Assembly (NCBI GenBank): GCA_009760855.2
Contig: WPIO01000029.1
Location: forward strand, 3,812,001-3,876,000
DNA length: 64,000 nt
Direction of reading: 5' to 3'
Source of the DNA: Cristatella mucedo
Lineage: Eukaryota; Bryozoa; Phylactolaemata; Cristatellidae
The first letter of the stretch is position 1; each line of letters begins with the position of its first letter. A program made the translations under genes and the position numbers. Below, in pieces: positions 1-10,239 of the stretch. The notes beneath the pieces were generated by a model. It worked only from the letters and a program-made list of their open reading frames with translations, was not told where the DNA came from and searched no databases.

Positions 1-40
1 GGATGACATGTATCGATGTATGCAGATGCATGTATGTATA

Positions 41-43
41 TGT

Positions 44-125
<82 letters not shown>
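41..125. repeat. (TG)n microsatellite
   Basis: An almost pure TG dinucleotide run. The short reading frame through it encodes only a Cys-Val repeat and is not a gene. The next 300 bases up to about 430 hold nothing I recognise. Confidence 0.97.
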
Positions 126-429
126 ATGTGTGGATATGCACATATGCGCACTTATACGTGTCAGTGAATATGCTTGGGTATTCACTTTTTGTTAAAGTCA
201 CGTTCTACCGTTGGAATAGGTCGGAAACATACATACTCTGTATTTGAGTAGTAATAGGAGGCAGATGACACATTCTGATTGACTAGGCCAACATTTTATG
301 TGTGTTTAGAAACAATCTTGAACCATTAATCACATAACCACCCTGTATTACCCTTGAAAAGTGAAATTAAGCAAATGGTATTAATCATTGAATATATATC
401 AGGCAATTATTCGGATTACTGGTTATTTC

Positions 430-640
430 GGATTTCTGTAGCATACTCAAAGCCAAAGTGGCTTTTAGAACACTCTCGGTCGCCAATAGACTTCAGCTCA
501 TGTAACAAAGAGTAACTGAGAAGCATAGCCAAGTCAGGAGAGCTGTCGAAGAAGTGAATAACATTGAAATAACAGCTCAGGACTGTTGGAAAGGATGGGC
601 CACAGTCGGCAGCCGGAGAGTAGATGTCTTTGTAAAAACT
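430..640 (-). mobile_element. LINE-B 3' fragment (decayed)
   Basis: The reverse strand matches the end of the LINE-B ORF seen better at 13.5-13.9 kb and 11.8-12.0 kb: the stretch after the NSLPQF block, the YLNCSP-like block and the SVGYRM-like block are recognisable. It is full of substitutions and is an old, 5'-truncated copy. Confidence 0.7.
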
Positions 641-714
641 ATGCTATAGGTGTACCTAAAGCTAAATCTTCACTAGCAATGTTGCAAAAGTCAGCAACAC
701 CCTGAAAAATGGAA

Positions 715-1786
715 GAATAATAAGAAATATGTATAACCCCTAAGAAAATTAAATCTCTTTTTAGGCACTTTACATGCACTGTAAAGGAGGCATATCAGTT
801 GTTAGTGATAACATATTGGTTAAAGATAACATGCACACTATCAGCACACATAACCACACGAAGGACAGTTAACTTGCATCCTGCCAATACTTTGAGCAAC
901 AGGCGGATTTTAGCTTCTTTTAAATATCGTGGAGTCAGGAATGTCATTGCGTCAATCGGGAGCTAATTCCAGGCTTAGGGAGCATACTAACTAAAGGCAC
1001 GACCTCAACAGGATTTGAGTTCGATTATAGGCACGGCTAAATGACTTCAGTCAGAAGAGATGGTGGTATTATGCCTAATCTGATTGGGAATGGTAGGTAG
1101 GAGCCAGAGAATGAAGGGACCTAATGCTGAGTGGCAAACCTTGAAGTCGATATGCTGATTGATGGGGAGCCATTGCATTTCGGTGAGAAGTAGTGTAATG
1201 TGGCAACTGCAATGCTCACGACAGACATGCCTGACTGCAGAGTTTGTACACTACTGTAAGTGGTTTATTGCACATGCACTTGCTGGAAGATCTGCAAGTA
1301 GTGAATTTGAGAAGTCGGGGTGGATGTCACAAGTGCATGGACTAACTTGGATATGGTATCACTGCCTAGGCAGACACGAATTTTTTCAATTTAGCATCGC
1401 TGAACGTAAGCAGACTTGACTGTGGAGTTGAGTGGTCGTTTTTTGAAAGTCACTTTTGGAACAGTATACCCTAATTTTGTGCTGAAACTGCAAGAGATAT
1501 TCTGGCCGAGTCCATTTTAAATGACGGATTTTCTCATTTCTGAGAAGCATCAAGTGTACCCATAACTAGCAAGTTGCTTTTATCGTGATTCAATGTGAGA
1601 GAGTTTGTTGCCATCCAACTGTAAATGTCAGCAATATGCAAGGGAGCTGAGAGAGTTTGATGTGTTAGAAGGCAGGGAGGGATCAAAGCAAAGGTACAGC
1701 TGAATGTCGTCTGTATAGAAGTGAAAGCTTAGATTGTGCTTGGCGGTCACATCGCCAAGAGGGAAGGAGTAGAAAAGAAGTGGACT
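715..1786 (-). mobile_element. old LINE-A copy, 3' half (host of the nested LINE-A)
   Basis: Read on the minus strand, this is the C-terminal part of a non-LTR reverse transcriptase. [13 protein letters not shown] block (active-site YADD variant) lies near 1690-1730, a KLVHALVTS block near 1310-1370, and an RRSCHIT block near 1200. It ends with the LINE-A 3' hairpin at about 735-775. Many stops and indels make it non-functional. The 5' part of the same relict continues at 4363-6060, beyond the younger insertion. Confidence 0.85.
1305..1457 (+). repeat. source copy of 153-bp direct repeat
   Basis: This 153-base segment of the old LINE-A relict is repeated at 1794-1946 in the same orientation with two mismatches by hand count (C/T in the CCTAGG region and T/G in the T run before GAAAGTC). 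It is original relict sequence, because it sits in its proper place within the relict's reverse transcriptase. Confidence 0.93.
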
Positions 1787-1795
1787 AGATCAGAT
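1787..1795 (+). repeat. target-site duplication, left copy (AGATCAGAT)
   Basis: AGATCAGAT occurs here and at 4354-4362, directly after the (ATT)n tail of the intact LINE-A. Joining the two flanks across one copy restores continuity of the old minus-strand LINE relict, so this is the target-site duplication of the nested insertion. Confidence 0.88.
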
Positions 1796-1946
1796 TTGAG
1801 AAGTCGGGGTGGATGTCACAAGTGCATGGACTAACTTGGATATGGTATCACTGTCTAGGCAGACACGAATTTTTTCAATTTAGCATCGCTGAACGTAAGC
1901 AGACTTGACTGTGGAGTTGAGTGGTCGTTTTGTGAAAGTCACTTTT
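1794..1946 (+). repeat. 153-bp filler at the LINE-A 5' junction
   Basis: Second copy of 1305-1457. It lies exactly between the left target-site duplication and the first base of LINE-A, overlapping the duplication by two bases (AT). It is therefore not part of the target or the element, but an added copy of flanking DNA from about 490 bases upstream. Confidence 0.88.
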
Positions 1947-4353
1947 CAGATGAATCGCGAAACCTCAAGACCCTTGACATCGATGCTGTCCATGCGAGAA
2001 TATCTGCTTCACCTTTGCTGCTCAGTCCTCCCTCCGATCTGTCATCACTGGTATATTGCTACAACACGACACTAGCTGACACGCTCGACGAGTTTGCACC
2101 TTTGACAAAGCGCACTGTGCGCCCCCGCCCAGACGGCCTATGGTTTACCACAGACATTAAACTAGCCAAGTCTACTAAACGAAAGCTTGAAAAGGCATAC
2201 AAAAGATCCGGACTAACTGTCCATCGACAGGCATATGAAGACTACTGTAAGTCGTACCAATCGATCCTAGCAAAGGCTAAGTCTAGCTTCTATAGAAACA
2301 TTGTTGAATCACAGATGCACAATCCAAAAATGCTGATGTCGACAATAAACCATCTCCTCAACCGTTCCCAGGTTAGCTCCTTACCTGATGATCCTTGTGA
2401 TGATCTAGCCGATCGCTTCTCTCGATTCTTTGTGCAGAAGATAGACAAAATCAGGGAATCCATCCCTGCGATGACAACCCTCCCACTAGAATACTGTTCC
2501 TCGGTTCCTGGCTGCGCCTCAATGTCTGCATTTAAACAGGTCACTAGTGATGTAGTCCTAAAGCTCGTATCTCAATCAAAGAAGACAACAAGTCCACTGG
2601 ACCCTATTCCCACTGTCCTGCTCCTACGTTGCATTGATCTGCTGCTGCCATGCATAACCAACATCATTAATATGTCATTAGCCTCAGGTCAGGTCCCAGC
2701 ACCTTTCAAAAAAGCTGTAGTCAGGCCACTTCTCAAGAAAGCTACACTAGACCAAGAGAACTTAAGCAACTACCGCCCAGTCTCCCTTCTACCATTCCTA
2801 TCAAAGACACTGGAACGGGTCGTGGCAGACCAGCTGAACTCGTATATCGAAACCTCACACCTTGCTAGTAAGTTCCAGTCTGGCTTTAGAGCTAATCACT
2901 CCACAGAGTCAGCATTGCTTCGGGTATACAACGACCTACTTAGGAATGCAGACATGGGTAGAGTGTCTCTTCTTGTTTTGCTCGATCTTTCGGCAGCTTT
3001 TGATACCATCGATCACAAAGTACTTCTAGAGCGCCTCTCATCTCGCCTGGGCATCACTGGCACTGCTCTGCAGTGGTTCAGGTCCTATCTCAGTGGGAGA
3101 CTCCAGAGTGTTGGCGTGAATGGACAAAGATCATCTGAAGTACCTCTAAAATATGGAGTACCTCAGGGCTCTGTGCTAGGTCCGGTCCTTTTCGCCGTTT
3201 ATACTCTCCCTCTTGCTGATGTGATTGCCAAGCACAATCTAGGCTTTCACTTCTATGCGGATGACACTCAGTTGTACCTTTGCTTTGATCCCTCCCAGCC
3301 TTCGAGCACCTCAAATTCTCTCAACTCACTTGCTGCATGCATTGATGACATCCGATCATGGATGGCAGCAAATTTTCTAAAACTAAACGATGATAAAACT
3401 AACTTACTAGTTATGGGCAAACCTAGTGTGATTCAGAAATTGGAAAGACTGACTTTCAAAATTGGCTCTGCCAGCATATCTCCAGTTGAATCAGCTCGAA
3501 ATCTAGGTGTCATATTCCAAAGCGACCTCTCGTTAGACGACCACATCAGCTCCATAGTCAAATCTGCCTATTTTCAGCTTCATAACATTGTTAAAATTAG
3601 GGCTTGTTTAGATAAGGATACCACGTCCAAGTTGGTCCATGCATTCGTGACATCTCGTCTCGACTTCTGCAACTCACTGCTTACTGGCCTACCAGCATGT
3701 GCGATCAGGCGATTGCAGCTGGTGCAAAACCTCTGCAGCTAGGCTTGTCTGTCGTGAGCGTCGCAGTTGCCACATTACTCCACTTCTCGCCGACCTGCAC
3801 TGGCTACCAGTCAAGCAACGGATTGACTTCAAGGTTTTGTCGCTCACTTTTAGGTCCCTTCATTCTATGGCTCCAGCCTATCTTTCAGATATACTACCCC
3901 ATCAGGCCAAGCATCGTACCACTCGCTTTTCGGAATCCAACAGTCTAGAAATACCTCGTACAAACCTTAAATCCTTTGGAGACCGTGCATTTAGCTCGTA
4001 TGCTCCCAAAGCCTGGAACTCCCTCCCGACCTGCGTCAGAACATCCCCTGACCTGACCACATTTAAAAGAAACTTAAAAACACACCTATTTAGGACAGCA
4101 TTTAGTGGGTCCCTGTGATTCGTCCTTGTTGTGCTTATGCGTGCTGACACTGTGCATGCTGCCACTAACCACATTTGCATGCTGACCCTGTGCATGTCAC
4201 CCCTAACCATATTATTCATTTTGTTTGTTTTTCAAGCATGATTTTACTTACTATTCTATTGCGTATCACTTTGCAGCAAATGTAAAGCGCCTAGAAAGAG
4301 ATTAAGTTCTCTGAGGGCGCTTTATCAAGTGCAATATTATTATTATTATTATT
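1947..4353 (+). mobile_element. young LINE-A (CR1/L2/jockey-like) with reverse transcriptase ORF
   Basis: This is a non-LTR retrotransposon, 5' truncated so that the endonuclease domain is missing. The reverse transcriptase frame is open from 1947 to 3742. Visible blocks are NYRPVSLLPFLSKTLE (2770-2815), FQSGFR, the LDLSAAFDTIDH block (2980-3015), YGVPQGSVLGPVLF (3153-3194), the active-site FHFYADDTQLYL (3246-3281) and FLKLNDDKT. One extra C near 3730 shifts the frame. The rest of the domain ([36 protein letters not shown]) continues in the frame ending at 4118. About 235 bases of 3' UTR follow, with a terminal hairpin (4270-4330) and an (ATT)n tail. Flanking AGATCAGAT duplications and the nearly intact ORF indicate a recent insertion into an older LINE-A. 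The frameshift means this copy probably cannot make a full enzyme. Confidence 0.95.
4270..4350 (+). other. LINE-A 3'-terminal hairpin and (ATT)n tail
   Basis: An outer stem AAAGCGCC / GGCGCTTT encloses an inner stem AGAGA / TCTCT around loop TTAAGT, followed by an ATT repeat. In CR1/L2-type elements such 3' structures are the usual recognition site for the element's own reverse transcriptase. The same structure recurs in other LINE-A copies and in SINE-A. Confidence 0.8.
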
Positions 4354-4362
4354 AGATCAGAT

Positions 4363-6060
4363 CCTTCATTAATCCTGTACTTCTGAATCTCCTTGGATGA
4401 CTGTTGTTCATTGACGTCAATGCTCTGAAGTCTCCCACTGAAATAGGACCTAAACCATTGCAGTACAGTGCCAGTGATGCCCAGGCAAGATAAGGGGCAC
4501 TCAGGACTGACATGGAGATAAATAGTATCAATCGCTACCGAAAGATTGAGTAAACGATTGAGTAAAAAGAATTATAGGGATTCTACCTTAGTCTGCATTC
4601 CCGAGACTGTTGTTATGCACTCTCAGTAGTGCTGACTTCGTGGAATGATAAGCCCTAATACCTGACTGAAATTTTCAAGGTTTGAAGTTTTGACATTAGA
4701 GGTTAGCTGGTCTGCCACTACTCGGTCCAATGTCTTTGATAAGATCAGCAGTTGGAAGATGGGACTTGAGTTGCTTGAGTTATCCTATTCTATTGTTGCC
4801 TTCTTAATTTGCAGCCTAGTGACAGCCTGCTTTTAAGATGCAGGGACAAGACATGAGGTTAGGACCTATTTGTTATGTTGAGTTAAGAAGGGCAGTAGCA
4901 AATTATGCATTTCAAATGGCAAACAGGGCTAATAGGGTCTGGAGGGCTACTAGTCTACTTAAACTGAGAGATGAACTTCGAGATGCGGTCAGTGTTGGCA
5001 GGCTTGTAAGTGGTCATTAAGGGATAGCACGGAATTGAGGGAGAACAGTCCTTTAGGATATTACTGAGCAAAACAAGTCCACTGTGAGTATTATTACCTT
5101 GGGATGGGCTATCACTCTTATCTGTCTTACTGACACAGAAGCTAGAGAAGTGATCTACTATATTGCCACAAGAATCACTAAGTGAGCTTGCTTACCTTGG
5201 AGGAGTTAAGAAGATGGTTGATGGTCGAAATCAGCATTTGTGAATTGCACATCTATAATTCGACTATGTTTTTATAGATGCCTGACTTGACCTTAGCTAG
5301 AATGGGTTGGCAAGACCTACATTAGCCCTAGTATACCAATGGATGGAAAGCCAGTCTTGATCTTGCATAAGCTTTCTTAAGCATGCACTTAGAAGTCCTG
5401 GCTAGTTTAAAGTGTGCAATAAACTAAGAGTCATCCTGACTAGTTTAAAGTCTGCAATAAACTAAGAGCTATCTGGGCAAGGGCATACAGTTTGCTAAGT
5501 CAGGTGAGCAAACTCGTCCAGAGTGCCAACATGTGCTGTGGTGTTTTACTAGGGAGGACTGGCCGGACAGAGGATTGAGCCGCAAAGGCGATAATATCGT
5601 GCTGGCAGAATCAAAATTAAGGATTTTTGGGTTTCGCTTTTCAAAAATGATTCTAAATGCTGATATAGATCCGCATGCGGTCAGATGTGTATAGAGTTTG
5701 GTAATGATAGCAGTTTACAGCAAGCAATCGTGGGAGAATATTTGATCGAGTCAGTGACTTTTGTTGTGATTAGGGCCGTGCACATGAGCCACAAGAGGGT
5801 GTGAATCGGTGAATGTGTGAAATTCCTCAATTAAGTGGTTAGTTGAGTCGTCAAAATGAATATTAAAATCATCTGGAACGAGTAAGGAATTATTTCTGGC
5901 ACATAGAATCAAAATGAGATCACACACATTTGAAATAAAGGCCGACTTGGTACCTGGGGTAAGATAGATGACTGGCGCCAGCAGCAACTTGCTATCAGGA
6001 GGACTCAAAGCAGGAAATTCGAAGGACGGCATCGAGGGAACTGCAAGCAGCTTGAAATTG
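4363..6060 (-). mobile_element. old LINE-A copy, 5' half (reverse transcriptase start and endonuclease)
   Basis: Continuation on the minus strand of the relict that begins at 715. Near 4440-4530 a GITGTVLQWFRSYFSGRLQS-like block is readable, near 4690-4750 SKTLDRVVADQLTS, and at 5751-6032 an AP-endonuclease piece with DDFNIHFDD (family motif GDFNIH). Stops and indels are frequent. Together with 715-1786 this was a nearly full-length element of about 2.8 kb before the younger insertion split it. Confidence 0.82.
5402..5477. repeat. 38-bp tandem duplication
   Basis: Two adjacent copies of a 38-base unit beginning CTAGTTTAAAGT and ending in an AAACTAAGAG block, differing at a few bases. It lies within the old LINE-A relict, so it is probably a local slippage event. 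Confidence 0.85.
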
Positions 6061-6651
6061 AGGAGGAATGAGTGACAATGGCAACTCCTCTACGAGTTTG
6101 AATTGATCTTGGTGTATGGAAGAAAGAATGCCTGTCGATGTGGCATCGGTTATGATTGTGAAGTATATCGATTTCTACCAGGTCTTGGTCAAAGCAGATA
6201 TGTTAAGATCATTGTCAAGATTGTTCATGGAAAATGCATGTGATAGCACTCTTTAAGAGTGGCCTTCGGGGTTATAGTAGGCCTGACGACCACTAGTGAC
6301 GACCACTAGTGATTCTCCACAGTGCTTGAGTGAGACTGTGCTAGACGGCTGAAGACAGTGCTGGAAATACCGAACTTGTGCTTCTTATCCCTTCTCTTGC
6401 TACTTCAGGAGCGTCGTGTGATAGATTCTCAATTTGCAAACCCTGGCAGAAGCATCAGCAACCAAGAATGCATTTGAACCACGACAGCAAAACGATAATG
6501 GCTAAGAGTCGGCAAAGCTATAGCGTAGGCCAACAGGTCTGCAAGGCCTCACATGAGCAATCCGACTAGAGACAAGCAACAATCATTTACACTAGCTGCC
6601 ACAAGTTTTGCCACACCCCCCAGCCATGTCTCCTGGTCGACTATTGGCCTT

Positions 6652-6806
6652 TGCCTCTTAGCCTAGAGGTAAGGCACTCGCACTTCACGGCCCAGGTCGA
6701 TCCTTCGAATCCTGCAGTAGGGAATCCTTTATTGCCCTATGCAAATAGATAGTCACTGAGACTCTGCTGCTATATAAATGAGGCTGTTAAATCAGCTTAT
6801 TGTTAC
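6652..6806 (+). mobile_element. SINE-C (tRNA-derived)
   Basis: A tRNA-like head (CCTAGAGGTAAGGCACTCGC as box A region, TTCGAATCC as box B) is followed by a body that ends in ATATAAATGAGGCTGTTAAATC. The same arrangement recurs at 43.3, 45.8, 46.0, 53.2 and 59.8 kb. Confidence 0.78.
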
Positions 6807-6829
6807 TTTATAGTTGTAGGCAGTTTTGA

Positions 6830-7860
6830 AGCAGCACGGCGGTAGAAGCGCTAGTGATTGTATCATGTAGCCCTCCCTGATTAGCAATCACTTCTGCTAT
6901 TCGGGCTGGCATAGACTCGACGAGTTACATGGGATGGTATAGCATGCCAAACAGCTTGCAATTTGTCCCATAATATGGCCGTTGATGTGATGTTACTGTC
7001 TGGAGCTCTCAGCCGACGCTGAACCGCGGCGGATAGATGTTAAACCAATCAGGTTATGGTTGGGCTCTTGCTCAGCCGCTGCAAGCACGTGCTGTGAGAG
7101 ATATGAGGTGGCGTCTCGAGAAACTGTAGCATCACTTGGGCAGAATTATTTGCTGTGCTGTTCTTAATACTTATTGCTGTGCTGTTGATAAATAAAAGTA
7201 GTGCCTAGCAGCCAAAATGCACTTGGCTCAGCAACTTCGTCCAGAATTTGCAAGTAGCCTCTTTATTCATTAAGCCCTTAATGCAGTAAAGGGTCCCTGT
7301 ACTCTCTGCTGCTTTGGAGCCTCCTTATGCCTTCACAAACTTTACAGTTTTTGGCAATGCCAGCATCAGCATATGCATCATCACCCCTCCAGCGGACGCG
7401 GGACTGACGTTTGCCGCTGCCGTAAATGGTAAAATAACTTTCGTAGGTAGGGAATTAATACTTACCTCTAATCTTCGGTCGTCCAGTATGTATGCCCACT
7501 CGAGGTGTACCTTTTTGTGGCCTTTTCTCAATAGCATTGCTTTTTTGCTACACTTGCCTTAAGATCAACTTCTTTGAGACTTTGCATAATCGTTTGCTCA
7601 CCGAGGCTCTTGGCAGTGCTGAACTTGATTGTTTTGGCATGGACTCAAGCAAATTCAAAATGGACCTTCTCTTGAGCCGATCATGCCTCTTTGTAGAAGC
7701 CCGAGGGCATTTGGGCACAGGCCTATTCTTCATCGCCCCTAGCACAGACATTTTCTGAATATTATATGGGACGGCTTTCTCACTTATCTCCAACTTTCGA
7801 GCGATCTCTCGGTGGCTAACCTTCATAAGATGGTAGAATTATAGCTTTTCCTTCGCAAAA
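6830..7860 (-). pseudogene. Tc1/mariner transposase relict
   Basis: Read on the minus strand, the N-terminal part carries a helix-turn-helix block (HREIARKLEIS, about 7800), then KNRP and a KRHDRLKRRSI block typical of the Tc1 DNA-binding region. A middle part near 7330-7540 keeps AYILDDRRL and a GGVMMHMLML block that matches the GGxxMVWGC region of the family. A C-terminal ESMPARIAEVI block lies near 6870-6925. The frame is broken several times and the DDE/DDD residues cannot be lined up with confidence, so it is a dead copy. Terminal inverted repeats were not identified. Confidence 0.72.
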
Positions 7861-8261
7861 TTCATAAGGAGACGTTGCTCTGCTGTCGCTGCTAGTAAAT
7901 GCTTATGCATATGTCGACGTGGTCTGCCGGCTGCAGCCAATGTCACTTGGCGTTTGCCCAAATTCCCCAATGTGCTCGTGAGTTAAGAGTCTCTCATACT
8001 TTGCATTAGGCAAATAATGTCTGCAAATGTAGCATAAAGGGTGTCGGCCACATTTTGAGAAACAAACACTACCACGTTGCTCTGCTAATAGATTTTTCCA
8101 GCATTATTATCGTGTAGAACGCTCACGGGTGAGTGGAGTAATACCTTCCCCACAGCCATCGAAATTTGGAAATGCCACCAGCCATTGGTAGCAGAGTCAT
8201 CCAGATGCTAATGGAGCATCAACAAATGCTCCTGCTTCCGGATTTCCCGAGGGGCGGTTAG

Positions 8262-8992
8262 TGTAATGTAATGTATCTCCTTCTGTAACTCCACAAAGTC
8301 ATAAAGACCGTGTGGGTGTTACGCAGGAGTTTTGTATAGCGCACCCACAGCCTAAGCGGCTTTCGGTATGCATTCGGTAGCCAACAGACTTCGCCTCACA
8401 CAACAAGGAGAAAGGGGGAAGCATAGCAGTGTCAGGAGAGCAGTTGAGGTAGTGAGTAGAATAGAAGTAGCAGCTCAGGACCGCTGAAAAGAATGAGCCA
8501 TAGTCGGCAGTTGGAGAGTAGATGTCGTTGCGTAAGAATTGTGGAAGCGAGTTCCATAGCCTAGGACCTGCAGAGCTCAAGCTTCTGTTGCCAACGGTCT
8601 TCAAGCGGAGGAATGGAACAGCTAATTTATTGTCCACACAGGACCTGAGAACGTGAATAGGCTGGAACTGGTGCAACAGTTCAGCTAGGTACGAATGAGC
8701 CAAGCCGTGGCGGGCCTTGTGGGTCATCGTAAGAACTTTGCTCTGTATAAATAAATAAATAAATCCTAGCTGATTAAACAGATTTCTTTTGTATAGCGAC
8801 AGAAGGGCTTTTACGGCTATCACCACCGCTTGCAGTGGCGATAAAGGATCGCCCACCGCAGGAATCGAACCCACGACCTCGGACCGAGGTCGTGAAAGCA
8901 ACCGCCTTACCTAGTGTACCATCATGGCTCACCAAATACGTTGCTCAACCGGCATCCATCCTAGCTCTTTTAGCTAGGGTTAGTGCTCAGAA
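8262..8992 (-). mobile_element. LINE-B 3' fragment split by a SINE
   Basis: The minus strand carries the C-terminal reverse transcriptase region (LTMTHKARHGLAHSYLAELL, then SAGPRLWNSLPQFLRNDIYS and CSPDTAMLPP), a stop and a short 3' UTR ending in ATTAC repeats at 8262. Sequence from 8748 to 8932 is a SINE inserted within it. The LINE-B match resumes at about 8938 with the block corresponding to HVSPLL. Confidence 0.88.
8748..8932 (-). mobile_element. SINE-B (tRNA-derived) inside LINE-B
   Basis: On the minus strand: GAGCCATGATGG head, a box A-like TAGGTAAGGCGG, an inverted repeat around the pseudo-anticodon arm (CGACCTCGGTCCGAGGTCG), box B GGTTCGATTCC, then AGAGGCTGTTTAATCAGC-like 3' sequence and a (TTTA)n tail. 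It interrupts LINE-B, so it is the younger of the two. Confidence 0.88.
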
Positions 8993-9689
8993 GCCCTCCT
9001 GAACACTAAGTTACATGCCAAAACACTGCTTCTTGATAGTGAACGAATGAAAATATATTTTCTAGTAACCACCATCAGTTTACAATAGTTCCAACTGCTA
9101 CCTGCCGAGATACGTCGACCTTGCTCCCAGAAGGCTGTGCTGAAACACGTGTAGCCACAAATGTACTGTAGATGCCCACGGGCATAAAATTTCCTCCAGG
9201 CTACAGCCAAAGAACAAGCAGTTATGCTTTAAATGGGTATTTGCTGTACCAGTTTCCATATTCGGTGCTCATAAGAACTTTGACTTTCGGGGGAATTCTG
9301 CAACTATCAGAAAGTGCTATTGGTGCTTTTCGGCCAGAAGCTGGAGGATTTGACCTGACCTGAGAAAATCTGGAGTTATGAGGAGGCTGATGCTGCTGCA
9401 GAGCTTTAGCTAGGTGTACAACAGCCGAGTTCTGTCGAGCTTTGAGGTCAGAATGGGAATCTTAACTTTCGGTTGCTGTTTTAACGCTAGCCTCTCCACT
9501 CTCTGTTATACCAGCATGCACCGAATGGCTAAATTCTTAGGTTTGCCGAGCAACTTGGTGGCAGTGCCAAAAAATATCTGCACTGCTATGATGCCATTTT
9601 CGGGCAACCTGCTTTAACCTAGATCTAGGATCTTGCCTGAGACCCTTTAATTTGATAGAGAAGTAGTGCAACCACAGATCAATAACATA

Positions 9690-9880
9690 CAGATAGTATT
9701 GTCCGCCATCGACCATCGTCTTAACCGCCCAGGCGGGCTTAGTGCCCAATGATCCCAGTGGTGACTTAGCAGAGGGGTTCTCCAAATTCTTCATAGGTAA
9801 GAAAAACGGATTGGGGACTTCATTCCTTGTTGGACTGAAACTTCACATCACCTCTTCTTCTCACCTTTGTTATGCATTGT
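9690..9880 (+). mobile_element. LINE-A fragment (decayed)
   Basis: The plus-strand reading NDPSGDLAEGFSKFF corresponds to DDPCDDLADRFSRFF of the intact LINE-A (aa about 125-140 of its reverse transcriptase ORF). The match fades on both sides. Confidence 0.6.
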
Positions 9881-9954
9881 CTCTACTGAACTCATTCATT
9901 GCTAAACGTGTCACCCGGCTAGAAAGACTGCTGGTCTTGTAGATCATGTCCAAG

Positions 9955-10130
9955 CAGGTTCTCCTTAAGACTGGAAAGCATGTGCTAGAGTTGGCTACTT
10001 GAGAAAAGATGTCCTTGCTTCGCAAAAGTTGTGAAAGTGAGTTCCACAGGGTAGTAGGATTCGCAGAGCAAAAGCTTACATCGCCCACGGTCTTTAAGTG
10101 AAAGAAGGTGACAGTTAAATCATAGTGCCC
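9955..10130 (-). mobile_element. LINE-B-like C-terminal fragment (decayed)
   Basis: On the minus strand FHLKTVGDVSFCSA and TTLWNSLSQLLRSKDIFS correspond to the KTVGDRSFSSAGPRLWNSLP region of LINE-B. The 3' UTR and tail are not recognisable. Confidence 0.6.
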
Positions 10131-10239
10131 AGAGGACCCATACGAGCACCGCATATAATGCTTCGCCAACAGCGAGCGCTGGCAGTGCGGTGGCTCCGGT
10201 TTCAAGCACGTCTCACGGCTCCAGCTCTGGCACTGAGGA

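Noticed and set aside
1159-1419. Short plus-strand ORF of 86 aa
   Set aside because: It is antisense to the old LINE-A reverse transcriptase relict.
8299-8901. A 200-aa minus-strand frame that looks like a gene
   Set aside because: It is the C-terminal part of LINE-B fused by chance to a SINE-B insertion.
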